Made by a program: the position numbers and the translations under genes
Assembly: GCF_000759445.1 (NCBI RefSeq)
Contig: NZ_JRMB01000001.1
Span: 1,054,001 to 1,118,000 of the forward strand
DNA length: 64,000 nt
Origin: Pseudomonas lutea
GTDB lineage: Bacteria; Pseudomonadota; Gammaproteobacteria; Pseudomonadales; Pseudomonadaceae
Direction: 5' to 3'
Notes under the pieces: model-generated
Database searches by the model: none
What the model was told of the DNA's origin: nothing
Seen by the model: only the letters and a program-made list of their open reading frames with translations
Shown here: one piece after another, positions 20,610 through 29,351 of the stretch
Layout of the letters: each line of letters starts with the position of its first letter
Numbering within the stretch: position 1 is the stretch's first letter

Positions 20610-21691
20610 GGTTGTTTCTCCTGCGCGGGCTCGGATTTCAACTGATCGACTTCTGCGGTGCGACGCATGTAAGACGCCGCGTAGGCCGCCGAACGCGCGG
20701 CGAGCAACGGGTCGTCCGAGCCCTCGATGCCGCTGGGCAGAATCAGTGGGTCAAAGTTGATGTCGCGGCAATCGCCGTCCAGTTGCGCGGTGTCGCCGTT
20801 GATCACAAGAGTCCCGGCGTTCACTGTCTTATGCTCCCCTGACCAGGCCTTGGAAGCGTCGTTGATCGGATCCCCGGCATTGGCCAGCGTCAGAATCAGG
20901 TCCCAGCGCTGCGGGCCGGCAGCAAGCTTTTCGGTCAGATCCTTGTCCAGATAATCCTTGGCATCCGGCGCCGGCGATGCTCCGGTGGCGTGCGGCACCA
21001 GGCTCCAGCGCACCGGCTGACGCTTGCCGCTGCTGTCTACCAGGATGAACGCGTTGACGCTGTTGTAGGTCTCGGTCACAAAACTGGCGGATGGCTTGGC
21101 GGTCTTGACCCAGGCCAGAAAAGGCTGGGCTTCCGGGTGTGCGGCAAAAAACGCTGGCGGCTTGGCGGGGTCGGGCTTGCCGGTCTTGGGGTCCGGGGCG
21201 GTGGCTATCTGCAGGTCGACAAAGGCTTGCGGGGTGCCCACCGGGAATACCGGCATGCTGTTCATGCCTGTGCGCCATTGCTGGCCATTGGGCTGGGTGA
21301 ACTGCAGGGCGAAACTGCGCAGCGGCGCGGCGCTGTCCGGGGAGTAAGGGTTACCGGTCGGCAGTGCCAGGCGCCCGATGACCGGCGTGCGCCCGCTGGC
21401 GAAGACTTCAGCTCTGGACAGGCTGGCGGCGGCGCCATTGCTTTCGAAATCGCCGGCGACGCAGATGCCTTTGGGATGGTTACGGCGGTAACCGGGGTGG
21501 ACACCGTTATTGTGTTCGAACACGTCGACGACGCGCGCAGGGGTCAGCCTTTGCGGGTCAAGGCTGCCGTTGACGTACGCGAATGCACCGGCGGCGACCA
21601 GCACGATCAGGCCAATGCCGGCCAGGCGTGCCAGCTTCGCGGGCGTGCTCAACGGGGGTTTGTGGGGATACGGCGGTTCACGGTCGATCAT
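20606..21691 (-). CDS. SrpA-like catalase-family peroxidase, membrane-anchored
   Basis: The 361-residue protein has a short cytoplasmic tail, one N-terminal membrane helix (about 22-42, LARLAGIGLIVLVAAGAFAY) and a minimal catalase fold: VFEHNNGVHPGYRRNHPKGI carrying the distal His region, CVAGDFESNG, FALQFTQPNGQQWRTGMNSM, and a C-terminal RSAAYAASYMRRT, a likely proximal-heme region. At this size it belongs to the small catalase-related SrpA group, which show peroxidase more than catalase activity. The anchor would place it in the periplasm. It is divergent from an ECF sigma factor and has a GGAATAA-N14-CGTC promoter matching that of the sigma gene. Confidence 0.88.
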   Translation of the reverse strand: MIDREPPYPHKPPLSTPAKLARLAGIGLIVLVAAGAFAYVNGSLDPQRLTPARVVDVFEHNNGVHPGYRRNHPKGICVAGDFESNGAAASLSRAEVFASGRTPVIGRLALPTGNPYSPDSAAPLRSFALQFTQPNGQQWRTGMNSMPVFPVGTPQAFVDLQIATAPDPKTGKPDPAKPPAFFAAHPEAQPFLAWVKTAKPSASFVTETYNSVNAFILVDSSGKRQPVRWSLVPHATGASPAPDAKDYLDKDLTEKLAAGPQRWDLILTLANAGDPINDASKAWSGEHKTVNAGTLVINGDTAQLDGDCRDINFDPLILPSGIEGSDDPLLAARSAAYAASYMRRTAEVDQLKSEPAQEKQP

Positions 21692-21734
21692 CAGTCACTC
21701 CGGGCTTTTAGCCTCTGGACAGCGGGTGGTGTGG

Positions 21735-21759
21735 GACGCAGGCAACAGGCCTTTATTCC
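21735..21759 (-). promoter_or_regulatory. Predicted ECF-sigma promoter of the catalase-cytochrome b561 operon
   Basis: On the minus strand GGAATAA (21759-21753) is followed after 14 bp by CGTC (21738-21735). The sigma gene on the other side has the same two elements with the same spacing. ECF sigma promoters commonly have GGAA-type -35 and CGTC-type -10 elements. Confidence 0.65.
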
Positions 21760-21786
21760 CGTCGGCAACTTTATTTCTTGAACAGC

Positions 21787-21811
21787 GGAATAACTTGCAG
21801 CGTTGTGCGTC
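21787..21811 (+). promoter_or_regulatory. Predicted ECF-sigma autoregulatory promoter
   Basis: GGAATAA (21787-21793), a 14-bp spacer and CGTC (21808-21811) lie about 37 bp before the sigma factor start, mirroring the divergent promoter at 21735-21759. Confidence 0.65.
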
Positions 21812-21847
21812 TCTCTTCTTAGCCGGCCGCTCATACGGAAGACGCCC

Positions 21848-22360
21848 ATGCACGATGTCGACGATCAATTACGCGAGTTATTGCCGCGCCTGCGACGCTT
21901 CGCGGCGTCACTGACCCGCGATCACAGCAGCGCGGATGACCTGGTGCAGTCGTGTCTGGAAAAAGCCTTGTCGGCCTGGGACAGCAAACGGCCGGACGGC
22001 GACCTGCGCGCCTGGCTGTTCTCCATTCTTTATAGGCAATTTCTCGACGCCCATCGGCGCTCGCGCCGATATAGCCGAATGCTGGAGTTTTTTACCGGCA
22101 CCCAGGACGACCATCACGCACCGTCGGCGGAGCGCACGATCGTGGCGCAGACCACGTTGCAGGCCTTTGACAGCCTGAGCACCGAACAGCGCGCCCTGCT
22201 ACTGGCCGTCTCGGTCGAGGGCCTGAGTTACAAGGAAGTGGCGCAAGTACTGAATGTGCCCATCGGCACTGTCATGTCCCGCCTGTCTCGTGCACGCCAG
22301 GCATTGCGCCTGCTGAGCGAAGGCCAGATCACCACCCCTGCCCTGCGAATTCTCAAATGA
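21848..22360 (+). CDS. ECF-type RNA polymerase sigma factor
   Basis: The 170-residue protein has sigma region 2 (LRRFAASLTRDHSSADDLVQ, then SCLEKALSAWD and LRAWLFSILYRQFLDAHRRS) and region 4 (LSTEQRALLLAVSVEGLSYK, then EVAQVLNVPIGTVMSRLSRA) and nothing more, as in extracytoplasmic-function sigma factors. The ATG at 21848 begins the conserved sequence. Its stop overlaps the anti-sigma gene start (ATGA). Two identical-spacing promoters in the divergent region suggest it transcribes its own operon and the catalase/cytochrome b561 pair. An oxidative or redox stimulus is inferred. Confidence 0.92.
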   Translation: MHDVDDQLRELLPRLRRFAASLTRDHSSADDLVQSCLEKALSAWDSKRPDGDLRAWLFSILYRQFLDAHRRSRRYSRMLEFFTGTQDDHHAPSAERTIVAQTTLQAFDSLSTEQRALLLAVSVEGLSYKEVAQVLNVPIGTVMSRLSRARQALRLLSEGQITTPALRILK

Positions 22361-23103
22361 TCACACTGCCCCCCAGCGAACACGACCTGCATGCCTATGT
22401 CGACGGCCAGCTTGATGAGGCCGACCAGGCGACGATGGAGACCTTTCTGGCGACGAACCCGGCGTTGATGCGCCAGGTCCGTCAATGGCAGCAGGACGCC
22501 AAGCTGCTGCGAGCCGGTTTGAGCGGTGATTTGCAGCGAGCGCCGAACCCGCAACTGGACCCGGCTGCCCTTCGCCGGGGGATTGCCCGGCAACGGGCCC
22601 GACACTTCGCCACGGCGGCGGTGTTGCTGGTCGCCGTGAGTCTGGGCGGGGTCAGCGGCTGGCAGGCCAGAAACATGACCCTGAGCAGGGCCAATCCGCC
22701 AATGGCCGACGCCGTCCAGGCCTACCGGCTGTTCGCAGGCAACGCCGAGATGGTGAGCGACTGGAACGCGACGAAAACCACTGATGTTCAGGGCTGGCTT
22801 GACACCCACTTTGCCCGGGCCAATCGCCTGCCGGACCTTGAGTCGGCGGGTTTTCAGCCAGTGAGCGGACGATTGACCACGACCGAGCAAGGCCCCGCGG
22901 CGATGGTGGTGTACAAGGACGGACAGGGACGCACCCTGAGTTTCTACATCCGCCCGCCCGGCGAACTCAACAACCTGCTGCCTCGCGGCACCCGCCGGGA
23001 CGGCAACCTGCAAGCGGACTATTGGTCAGGCAGCGGCTACAACTACGCCGTGGTAGGGCCCGCCGACGATCCGGCGGCCCAGGCGGCACGTCGAGCACTG
23101 TAG
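22357..23103 (+). CDS. Anti-sigma factor, single-pass membrane protein
   Basis: The 248-residue protein has a cytoplasmic N-terminal helical domain (HDLHAYVDGQLDEADQATME), one membrane helix at about 86-106 (FATAAVLLVAVSLGGVSGW) and a ~140-residue periplasmic domain ending in YNYAVVGPADDPAAQAARRA. This is the layout of membrane anti-sigma factors that hold an ECF sigma factor until a signal arrives. The zinc motif HxxxCxxC of ZAS proteins is absent. It is translationally coupled to the sigma gene. The periplasmic domain with LSFYIRPPGELNNLL is the likely sensor. Confidence 0.85.
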   Translation: MITLPPSEHDLHAYVDGQLDEADQATMETFLATNPALMRQVRQWQQDAKLLRAGLSGDLQRAPNPQLDPAALRRGIARQRARHFATAAVLLVAVSLGGVSGWQARNMTLSRANPPMADAVQAYRLFAGNAEMVSDWNATKTTDVQGWLDTHFARANRLPDLESAGFQPVSGRLTTTEQGPAAMVVYKDGQGRTLSFYIRPPGELNNLLPRGTRRDGNLQADYWSGSGYNYAVVGPADDPAAQAARRAL

Positions 23104-23110
23104 CGCCCCC

Positions 23111-23329
23111 TTCCCGGCTGAAGCCGGTCCCACAGACCGCGCACCCTTAGGATCGCGCGTACTTGTGGGACCGGCTTTAGCCGGGAAAGCGTCAGACGTT
23201 TCACTAAACATTCACCCTGTGGCTGCTGACTTCAATGCACACAATTTTGCGTTGTGGCTGCTGGCCCCTTCCCGGCTGAAGCCGGTCCCACAGACCGCGC
23301 GTACTTGTGGGACCGGCTTTAGCCGGGAA
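23111..23329. repeat. REP elements in alternating orientation
   Basis: Four copies of the 23-bp element GTGGGACCGGCTTTAGCCGG+GAA or its inverse lie at 23111-23133, 23165-23187, 23269-23291 and 23307-23329. They fill the gap after the anti-sigma gene. The rest of the stretch to 23528 holds no gene I can support. Confidence 0.88.
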
Positions 23330-23528
23330 TGCGCCGGATGCTGCGCTGCAATGACCGCCTTGAGCCTGCCGATCGCGCCGCCAGCAAGGCGTTCAGCCTG
23401 TTTAGGACCTGTGACAGCCATCAGGGTGCCGATTTCTGCCAAAGCGTGATCGGCCCCGTTTCAAGCCCGGAGCGCTGCGTATACTCAAGCGCGACGAAGC
23501 ACAGGACTTCGACACGCCGGGGGCTACG

Positions 23529-24371
23529 ATGCGCGATCAACATCAATCACTTCACCCTGCCCAATGGCTTCGGTCGCCGGAGTCACACTGGCCACAAGTT
23601 CATCGATACCCCTCGTTGCGCCCGTCTCCGGACAGCAGCAGCCAGTGCTCTGAGCAAACTCTTGCACCAACCGATTACACGCCGGTCCTGCATGCCCGAA
23701 AAATGGCCGAGTTCAGCGCCTCAATCGCCCATGAAATCTGCCAGCCGCTGCTTGGCATCGCGGCCAACGCTGCAGCCAGCCTGCGCTGGCTGCAGCGCGA
23801 CGTACCGGATGTCGATGAGGCCATCGCGGGGTTGAAAGACATTCGCGCCGGTTGCGAGCGCGCCGCCAACATCGTCAAGGCCCTGGGCGCACTGGCCCGT
23901 CAGGCGCCTCTGCAGCTGCAGATACTCAACATTGACGACGTCATTCGCGAGGCCATTCAACTCACTCAGCCAGCCCTCACTGCGCAGCGGGTACGGCTGG
24001 AAACTGCCTTGAGCGTCAACCAATCCATTGTGGCCGATGCCGTGCAATTGCAGCAGTTGCTGGTCAACCTCATCACCAATGCGCTGGAAGCGATGGCCGG
24101 GTCGGCGCAGGAAGAGTCGGTGCTGCGGATCAACTCGTTCAACCTCAAGGAAGGCGTCGAGGTCTGCGTCGAAGACAACGGCCCGGGCATTCCGGCCGAG
24201 CGCCGCGAGCAAATCTTCGGCGCGTTCTACACCACCAAAAGCACCGGACTGGGTGTCGGTCTGGCGATCTGCCGCGCGGTGGTGGATGCGCACCACGGGC
24301 GTATCTGGGCTCAGGCGTCGGCCTGCGGCGGCGCGCGCATGCGCTTCAAATTGCCCACCTGCTGCTACTGA
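23529..24371 (+). CDS. Sensor-domain-less histidine kinase
   Basis: The 280-residue protein holds a dimerisation/phosphoacceptor helix (FSASIAHEICQPLLGIAANA, with His in HEICQP) and a GHKL ATPase domain: N box LLVNLITNALEAMAG, G1 VEDNGPGIP, G2 TGLGVGLAICRAVVDAHHGR. The first ~55 residues are low in recognisable structure and no PAS, GAF or membrane segment is seen, so signal input is missing or unrecognised. Related kinases carry AHEINQPL after a PAS domain, which suggests this is a truncated descendant. No response regulator gene is adjacent. ATG 23703 (MAEFSASIAHE) is an alternative start. Confidence 0.75.
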   Translation: MRDQHQSLHPAQWLRSPESHWPQVHRYPSLRPSPDSSSQCSEQTLAPTDYTPVLHARKMAEFSASIAHEICQPLLGIAANAAASLRWLQRDVPDVDEAIAGLKDIRAGCERAANIVKALGALARQAPLQLQILNIDDVIREAIQLTQPALTAQRVRLETALSVNQSIVADAVQLQQLLVNLITNALEAMAGSAQEESVLRINSFNLKEGVEVCVEDNGPGIPAERREQIFGAFYTTKSTGLGVGLAICRAVVDAHHGRIWAQASACGGARMRFKLPTCCY

Positions 24372-24575
24372 GACCCTTCTGCGGCGTCGCCCTTTCACGG
24401 CGCTTCCCCAAACCGTCGACAGATACCCCTGCGCACTAACATCGCCCGCGACATTGCCAAACGCGTGGAAAGCACCAGGCGTTCACATTCATTCGCGTAA
24501 TCCCCTAGAATGCCGCTTTGTTCAGGCTCGTTGCCGCTGCATTGGCAATGGCGGCGACAGACAGGCGATTCAGGC

Positions 24576-25550
24576 ATGCGCGACTTCCCGACCCAAAAGA
24601 CAGTGGCCATGGTGCTATTCAACGACGTGCTGATGCTCGACGTCACCGGCCCCATGGATGTTTTTTCGATTTCCAACCGGCTGCTCGCGCCGGAAAAACA
24701 GTATCGGCTCGTCACTCTCGCCGAGCCCCCGCTGCTGATTCGCAGCTCGTGTGGGCTCAAAGTGCAGGCCGACATGGCGCTGGAGGATCTGCCGAACGAT
24801 GTGGATTTGCTGCTGGTTCCGGGTGGCCCGGGGGCATACGGCGTCACCCACGCTCAGCTGACAGCCTGGCTACCCGGTGCAGCCCGCAGTGCCCGACGCT
24901 TCGGCGCGATCTGCACCGGCGCGTTTCTGCTCGGCGATGCCGGGTTACTGGACGGTTATCGCTGCACCACTCACTGGAATTACGTCGAACGCCTCGCCCG
25001 CCGCTACCCTGCATCGCGCGTCGAAACCGAGCAGATCTATGTCGTCGACCGCAACCTCATCACCTCGGGCGGGATCACGGCAGGGATCGACATGGCCCTG
25101 GCCATCGTTGCCGAGGACCACGGCAAAGAGGTCGCCCTTGAAGTGGCCAAAGTACTGCTGGTGGTGATGAAGCGTCAGGGCGGACAAACCCCGTACGGAC
25201 CGCTGCTGGCAGCAGTGCCCCGCGACGACAGCGCGATTGCCCGGGTGCAGGCCTACATCGTCGACCACATCAACGAGGCGTTCACCGTCCAGCGCATGGC
25301 CGACCTGGCGGCCATGAGCCCGCGCAATTTCGCGCGGGCCTTTCAACGCGAAGTCAGCCTCACGCCCATGCAGTTCCTGCTCAATGCGCGCATCGATCAC
25401 TCCCGTAAATTGCTGGAAGGCTGCGACCTGCCGCTTAAAGTCGTGGCGTGTCGGTGTGGTTTTGGCAGCGCGCGACACATGCGCAAGGCGTTCAGCGAAC
25501 GGATCGGCATGACCCCCAGTCAGTACCGCGAGCAGTTCGGCGGCGACTGA
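24576..25550 (+). CDS. GlxA-type AraC-family regulator with DJ-1/PfpI domain
   Basis: The 324-residue protein has a class-I glutamine-amidotransferase-like (DJ-1/PfpI) N-terminal domain (VAMVLFNDVLMLDVTGPMDV, then LLLVPGGPGAYGV and GAICTGAFLLGDAGLLDGYR) and an AraC HTH pair at the C-terminus (FTVQRMADLAAMSPRNFARA and DLPLKVVACRCGFGSARHMR). GlxA-type regulators control catabolism of small nitrogen compounds. The target here is not evident. The start at ATG 24576 begins the conserved strand; upstream codons from 24510 are non-conserved. msrA follows on the same strand after 135 bp. Confidence 0.9.
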   Translation: MRDFPTQKTVAMVLFNDVLMLDVTGPMDVFSISNRLLAPEKQYRLVTLAEPPLLIRSSCGLKVQADMALEDLPNDVDLLLVPGGPGAYGVTHAQLTAWLPGAARSARRFGAICTGAFLLGDAGLLDGYRCTTHWNYVERLARRYPASRVETEQIYVVDRNLITSGGITAGIDMALAIVAEDHGKEVALEVAKVLLVVMKRQGGQTPYGPLLAAVPRDDSAIARVQAYIVDHINEAFTVQRMADLAAMSPRNFARAFQREVSLTPMQFLLNARIDHSRKLLEGCDLPLKVVACRCGFGSARHMRKAFSERIGMTPSQYREQFGGD

Positions 25551-25685
25551 GCGCGCGCAGCCGATGCACTCCCCGGTCATCAGGCCACGGCCGACCGCCC
25601 CTTGCACCGCGCACGGCAGGGCGAGCACACTGGGCATCGCTTTCATTCATGCACCGTACCGTTGAACAGCTGGAAGGATTTATCC

Positions 25686-26207
25686 ATGACCGCTCATACC
25701 GAAACCGCGCTGCTGGCCGGAGGTTGCTTCTGGGGCATGCAGGATTTGCTGCGCCGCTATCCCGGGGTACTGTCGACCCGTGTGGGTTACTCTGGCGGCA
25801 ACACACCCGATGCCACGTATCGCAATCATGGCGACCACGCCGAAGCCATCGAAATCATCTTCGATCCGGCGATCATCAGCTACCGCCAGATCCTCGAATT
25901 CTTTTTCCAGATTCATGACCCCTCCACGCCGGATCGCCAGGGCAACGACACGGGCCGTAGCTATCGCTCGGCGATCTTCTACCTCAACGAAGAGCAAAAA
26001 AGCGTAGCGCTGGACACGGTGGCGGACGTCGATGCCTCGGGCCTGTGGCCTGGCAAAGTTGTCACTGAGATCGTACAGGCCGGGCCTTTCTGGGAAGCCG
26101 AACCAGAGCATCAGGATTACCTGGAGCGACTCCCCAACGGCTACACCTGCCATTTCATTCGCGCGGGTTGGAAGTTGCCAAAACGAGCCGGCGCCACGAC
26201 GGCCTGA
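25686..26207 (+). CDS. msrA: Peptide methionine sulfoxide reductase A
   Basis: The 173-residue enzyme reduces methionine-S-sulfoxide in proteins. The catalytic motif GGCFWGMQ with Cys14 is near the start, followed by [20 protein letters not shown] with the substrate-contacting residues, and [20 protein letters not shown] followed by SYRSAIF in the middle. The ATG at 25686 is preferred; an upstream ATG at 25602 adds 28 unrelated residues. This short form lacks a long C-terminal cysteine tail; Cys near [10 protein letters not shown] may serve as resolving residue. Many pseudomonads have a second, longer MsrA, so this may be the accessory copy. Confidence 0.93.
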   Translation: MTAHTETALLAGGCFWGMQDLLRRYPGVLSTRVGYSGGNTPDATYRNHGDHAEAIEIIFDPAIISYRQILEFFFQIHDPSTPDRQGNDTGRSYRSAIFYLNEEQKSVALDTVADVDASGLWPGKVVTEIVQAGPFWEAEPEHQDYLERLPNGYTCHFIRAGWKLPKRAGATTA

Positions 26208-26396
26208 TGGCGGCAACCTGACTGCAGACACCGGGACAGAGCCGTCGCACACGGCGGCCTGTTTCTCCTAGCCCAGGCGGAAGAACTTCGCCAAGCGCAT
26301 AAACTAATAACCAAACGATATTTAGCGAATTCTTTTTAGAACATTATGCTCTGTGGCCTGCGCTTTTTGCGCCTTGGATCACGCCACGAGTCCAGC

Positions 26397-27371
26397 ATGC
26401 TCATCTCTCGCCAAACCGCCGCCAAGCCCCTTCGACGCGCAATTCTTTGCAGCCTGATTGTTGCGATGGCGAGCGGGCATTCGTTGTCGGCCACTGCGCG
26501 AGAGACCTTGCGCATCGGCTACCAGAAATCGTCGACCCTGATCACCCTGCTCAAGCATCAGGGCGCCCTTGAACAGGCCCTGGGCCAAGACGACGTCGAC
26601 ATTACCTGGCACGAATTCCCCAGCGGTCTGCCTTTGCTTGAGGCGCTGAACGTGGGCAATGTCGACATCAGTGCCGACGTCGCCGACACCGTTCCGATTT
26701 TTGCCCAGGCGGCGAAAGCCAGGCTGACCTATTTTGCCGAAGAGTCGCCGTCGCCCTCCGCCCAGGCCATTGTGGTGCGCAGCGATTCAGCGATCCGTCA
26801 GGTGTCGGACTTGAGAGGCAAAAAGGTTGCGGTGACCAAGGCGGCCGGCACCCATTATTTGCTCATCGCCGCGCTGAACAAGGCCGGCCTGTCATTCGGC
26901 GATATCCAGCCCGCTTACCTGTCTCCTGCAGACGGCCGCGCGGCGTTCGAAAATAACAAGGTCGACGCATGGGTGACGTGGGAGCCGTTTCTCACCCGTG
27001 TGCAGCGTCAATTGCCGACGCGCACCCTCACCGACGGCGTCGGCCTGGCCAGTTACAAGCGCTATTACCTGACCAGCACCGGCTACGCCCAAGCCCACCC
27101 CGGTGTGCTAAAGCGCGTCTACCAGCAACTGCAGCAGGCGGGTGGATGGATCAGAAGCCATCCACGAGACGCCGCGCAGGTGCTGGGGCCGCTGTGGGGA
27201 AATCTGGATGCGGACACCGTAGAAGCCGCCAATGCCCGCCGCAGCTACCAGGTCGAGCCGGTCAAGGCCGACCAGTTGGGCGAACAACAAAAGATAGCCG
27301 ATGCCTTTTTCAAGGCGGGATTACTGCCCGCACCTGTGGATGCCAAGGACGTGGACATCTGGACGCCATGA
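26397..27371 (+). CDS. Sulfonate-type ABC transporter substrate-binding protein
   Basis: The 324-residue periplasmic protein has a signal peptide (about residues 1-34, LRRAILCSLIVAMASGHSLS) and the SsuA/TauA family pattern: LRIGYQKSSTLITLLKHQG, PLLEALNVGNVDISADVADT, KKVAVTKAAGTHYLLIAALN and VDAWVTWEPFLTRVQRQLPT. Family members bind aliphatic sulfonates such as alkanesulfonates or taurine. The ATG at 26397 starts a good signal sequence; ATG 26346 is less likely. A strikingly AT-rich promoter region (26297-26345) precedes it. No cognate ssuB/ssuC is adjacent; the next genes form an amino-acid-type importer, so it may borrow a distant permease or work with its neighbours. Confidence 0.87.
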   Translation: MLISRQTAAKPLRRAILCSLIVAMASGHSLSATARETLRIGYQKSSTLITLLKHQGALEQALGQDDVDITWHEFPSGLPLLEALNVGNVDISADVADTVPIFAQAAKARLTYFAEESPSPSAQAIVVRSDSAIRQVSDLRGKKVAVTKAAGTHYLLIAALNKAGLSFGDIQPAYLSPADGRAAFENNKVDAWVTWEPFLTRVQRQLPTRTLTDGVGLASYKRYYLTSTGYAQAHPGVLKRVYQQLQQAGGWIRSHPRDAAQVLGPLWGNLDADTVEAANARRSYQVEPVKADQLGEQQKIADAFFKAGLLPAPVDAKDVDIWTP

Positions 27372-27435
27372 ACGGAGCCCCCGGCGCTGCCTGTTACTGC
27401 ACCCCACCCTTTTTTCCCACTTTTGAGCGCACTTG

Positions 27436-28308
27436 ATGAAAGCCCTGAAACCGCTGTCGTTGTCTGCTGCACTGGGCTCGGCCTTGTTGCTGAATGCCGT
27501 GTTTTCGTTCTCCGCCGTCGCCGGCCTCCTGGAAAAAGGTCGCACTCAGGGCCTGACCGCAGGCATTGCCAACGAACAACCGTATGCCTACATCGGCACC
27601 GACGGGAAAACCGTCGGCGCCAACGTTGAAATTCTCCGTGCCATCCTCGAACCCCTGGGCATCAGCAAGGTAGAACTGCCGATCACCGAGTTCGGTTCGC
27701 TGGTGCCCGGGCTTGCTGCCGGGCGGTTTGATCTGATCGGTGCCGGGCTGTTTATCAACCCGGCGCGCTGCAAGGTCATCGGCTATTCCAACCCGGTCAC
27801 CCGTTCAGGCGGCGCATTTCTGGTCAAGGCCGGCAACCCTCTGAAGCTGCACAGCCTCAAGGATGTCGCGGCCAGCGGCAAGGCACGACTGGCAACCCAG
27901 CCGGGCAGCAATCAGGTGCAGGAAGCCAAGGACAGCGGCATCAGTGCCGGCAACGTCGTGCTCTTCGACAAGGACACCGAAGCACTGGCTGCGCTGCAGG
28001 CCGATCGTGTCGATGTGGTGTATTTCCCGGACGCGGAGATCATCGGCCTGCTCAAAAAAGCCGAGGGCACGCCGGTTGAACGTGCGCTGCCTTTCGAGCA
28101 GATCCCTGACGCCGACGGCAAGCCCAGCTGGAATTACCACGCTTACGGCTTGCCGAAAAATGACCCGGCCTTCGCCCAGGCCTTCAACGAGCAACTGGCC
28201 AAGCTGCGCGCGTCCGGTGAGCTGCTCAGGATTTTGCAGAAGTACGGCTACACCGAAAACGAACTGCCACCCGCAGACGTCACCGCCGAGCAGCGCTGCA
28301 ACCGCTGA
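27436..28308 (+). CDS. ehuB: EhuB-like periplasmic binding protein of a polar amino acid/ectoine ABC importer
   Basis: The 290-residue protein has a signal peptide (LSLSAALGSALLLNAVFSFS) and the family-3 solute-binding fold. It follows the EhuB pattern closely: IANEQPYAYIGTDGKTVGAN, EFGSLVPGLAAGRFDLIGAG, LFINPARCKVIGYSNPV, KAGNPLKLHSLKDVA. ehuB family proteins bind ectoine and hydroxyectoine in rhizobia. No ectoine-degradation (eut/doe) genes are visible here, so the real ligand could be another polar compound. A TTG directly before the ATG gives an alternative start at 27433. A 362-bp REP region separates it from the permease genes. Confidence 0.82.
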   Translation: MKALKPLSLSAALGSALLLNAVFSFSAVAGLLEKGRTQGLTAGIANEQPYAYIGTDGKTVGANVEILRAILEPLGISKVELPITEFGSLVPGLAAGRFDLIGAGLFINPARCKVIGYSNPVTRSGGAFLVKAGNPLKLHSLKDVAASGKARLATQPGSNQVQEAKDSGISAGNVVLFDKDTEALAALQADRVDVVYFPDAEIIGLLKKAEGTPVERALPFEQIPDADGKPSWNYHAYGLPKNDPAFAQAFNEQLAKLRASGELLRILQKYGYTENELPPADVTAEQRCNR

Positions 28309-28670
28309 GGCTGATGCCGATGCCGATGCCATTGTGGGACCGCGAGCACCTGCGAGGCTAGCCGATGCCCTTGTGGGACCGGCTTTAGCCGGGAAGACGT
28401 CGGCACGCGCGCTGGAAAATTGAGGGCGTCAGCACAGGCCTCTTCCCGGCTGAAGCCGGTCCCACAAACCGCGAGCTCATGCGAGTGCTAACGCCGATGC
28501 CCTTGTGGGACCGGCTTTAGCCGGGAAGGCGTCGGTAGGCACGCCGGAAAATTGAGGGCGTCAGCACAGGCCTCTTCCCGGCTGAAGCCGGTCCCACTGA
28601 TGCGAGTAGAGCCTGAAGCCGTTCCTACAGACCGCGAAATGACGGCCCCAACCCATACGGAGTACGGCCC
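28309..28670. repeat. REP pairs inside the importer operon
   Basis: Two inverted pairs of the GTGGGACCGGCTTTAGCCGG family lie at 28373-28465 and 28505-28597, 132 bp apart. Their spacers are nearly identical: GGAAAATTGAGGGCGTCAGC recurs. They separate the binding-protein gene from its permease genes on the same strand. No coding sequence is seen. Confidence 0.88.
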
Positions 28671-29351
28671 ATGCTTTTTGATGCTGCCACACTGGACACG
28701 GCGCGCTTCGTTGCCCGCCAGTTGGCAAACGGTGCGTTGGTCACCCTGGAAATCACCTTCTTCGCGCAACTGGTCGTGGTGGTGATGTCGTTCGTCATCG
28801 CCCTGATGCGCCTGTCACCCTGGCGCGCCGTGCGCTGGATTGCGACGGTGTACGTTGAAATCCTGCGCGGAATCTCCGCGCTGGTGCTGCTGTTCTATCT
28901 CTTCTTCATCCTGCCGCTGTTTGGCATCACGCTGGCGCCCATGGTCACCGGCATTCTCGGCCTGGGGTTGACCTTCTCGGCGTATGGTTCAGAGATCGTC
29001 CGCTCGGCGTTGAGCAATGTCGCTCTTGGGCAGCGGGACGCCATCAAGGCGCTGGATTTCGGCCGTGTCACCGCGTTTCGCCGGATCATCCTGCCCCAGG
29101 CGTTACCGTTCATGCTCCCGCCCATGGGCAACCAGCTGGTCGAATTGCTCAAGACCACCTCGCTGGTGTCACTCATCACCCTCAGTGACCTGACGTTTTC
29201 CGGCGGGCAGCTGATTACCACGCTGGGCCAGCAGACGCTGATCTGGAGCATCGTGCTGGTCTGTTACTTCCTCATGGCCTGGCCCCTGAGCTGGCTGGTG
29301 AGGCGCTACGAACGACGCGTCACTCACTGGCGGCGCGGGGTGGCACTGTGA
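28671..29351 (+). CDS. ehuC: EhuC-like ABC importer permease
   Basis: The 226-residue protein is a polar-amino-acid-type permease with about five membrane helices. It carries the EAA-type loop for the ATPase (QRDAIKALDFGRVTAFRRII, then LPQALPFMLPPMGNQLVELL) and the start TLEITFFAQLVVVVMSFVIA. In this family two similar permeases form a heterodimer; the next gene encodes the partner and overlaps by four bases (GTGA). The match to EhuC is by family pattern and gene order, so substrate range is not proven. Confidence 0.86.
   Translation: MLFDAATLDTARFVARQLANGALVTLEITFFAQLVVVVMSFVIALMRLSPWRAVRWIATVYVEILRGISALVLLFYLFFILPLFGITLAPMVTGILGLGLTFSAYGSEIVRSALSNVALGQRDAIKALDFGRVTAFRRIILPQALPFMLPPMGNQLVELLKTTSLVSLITLSDLTFSGGQLITTLGQQTLIWSIVLVCYFLMAWPLSWLVRRYERRVTHWRRGVAL

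Noticed and set aside
23329..23835. 168-codon open frame on the + strand before the histidine kinase
   Set aside because: It overlaps the kinase N-terminus in another frame, starts in a REP element and shows no domain.
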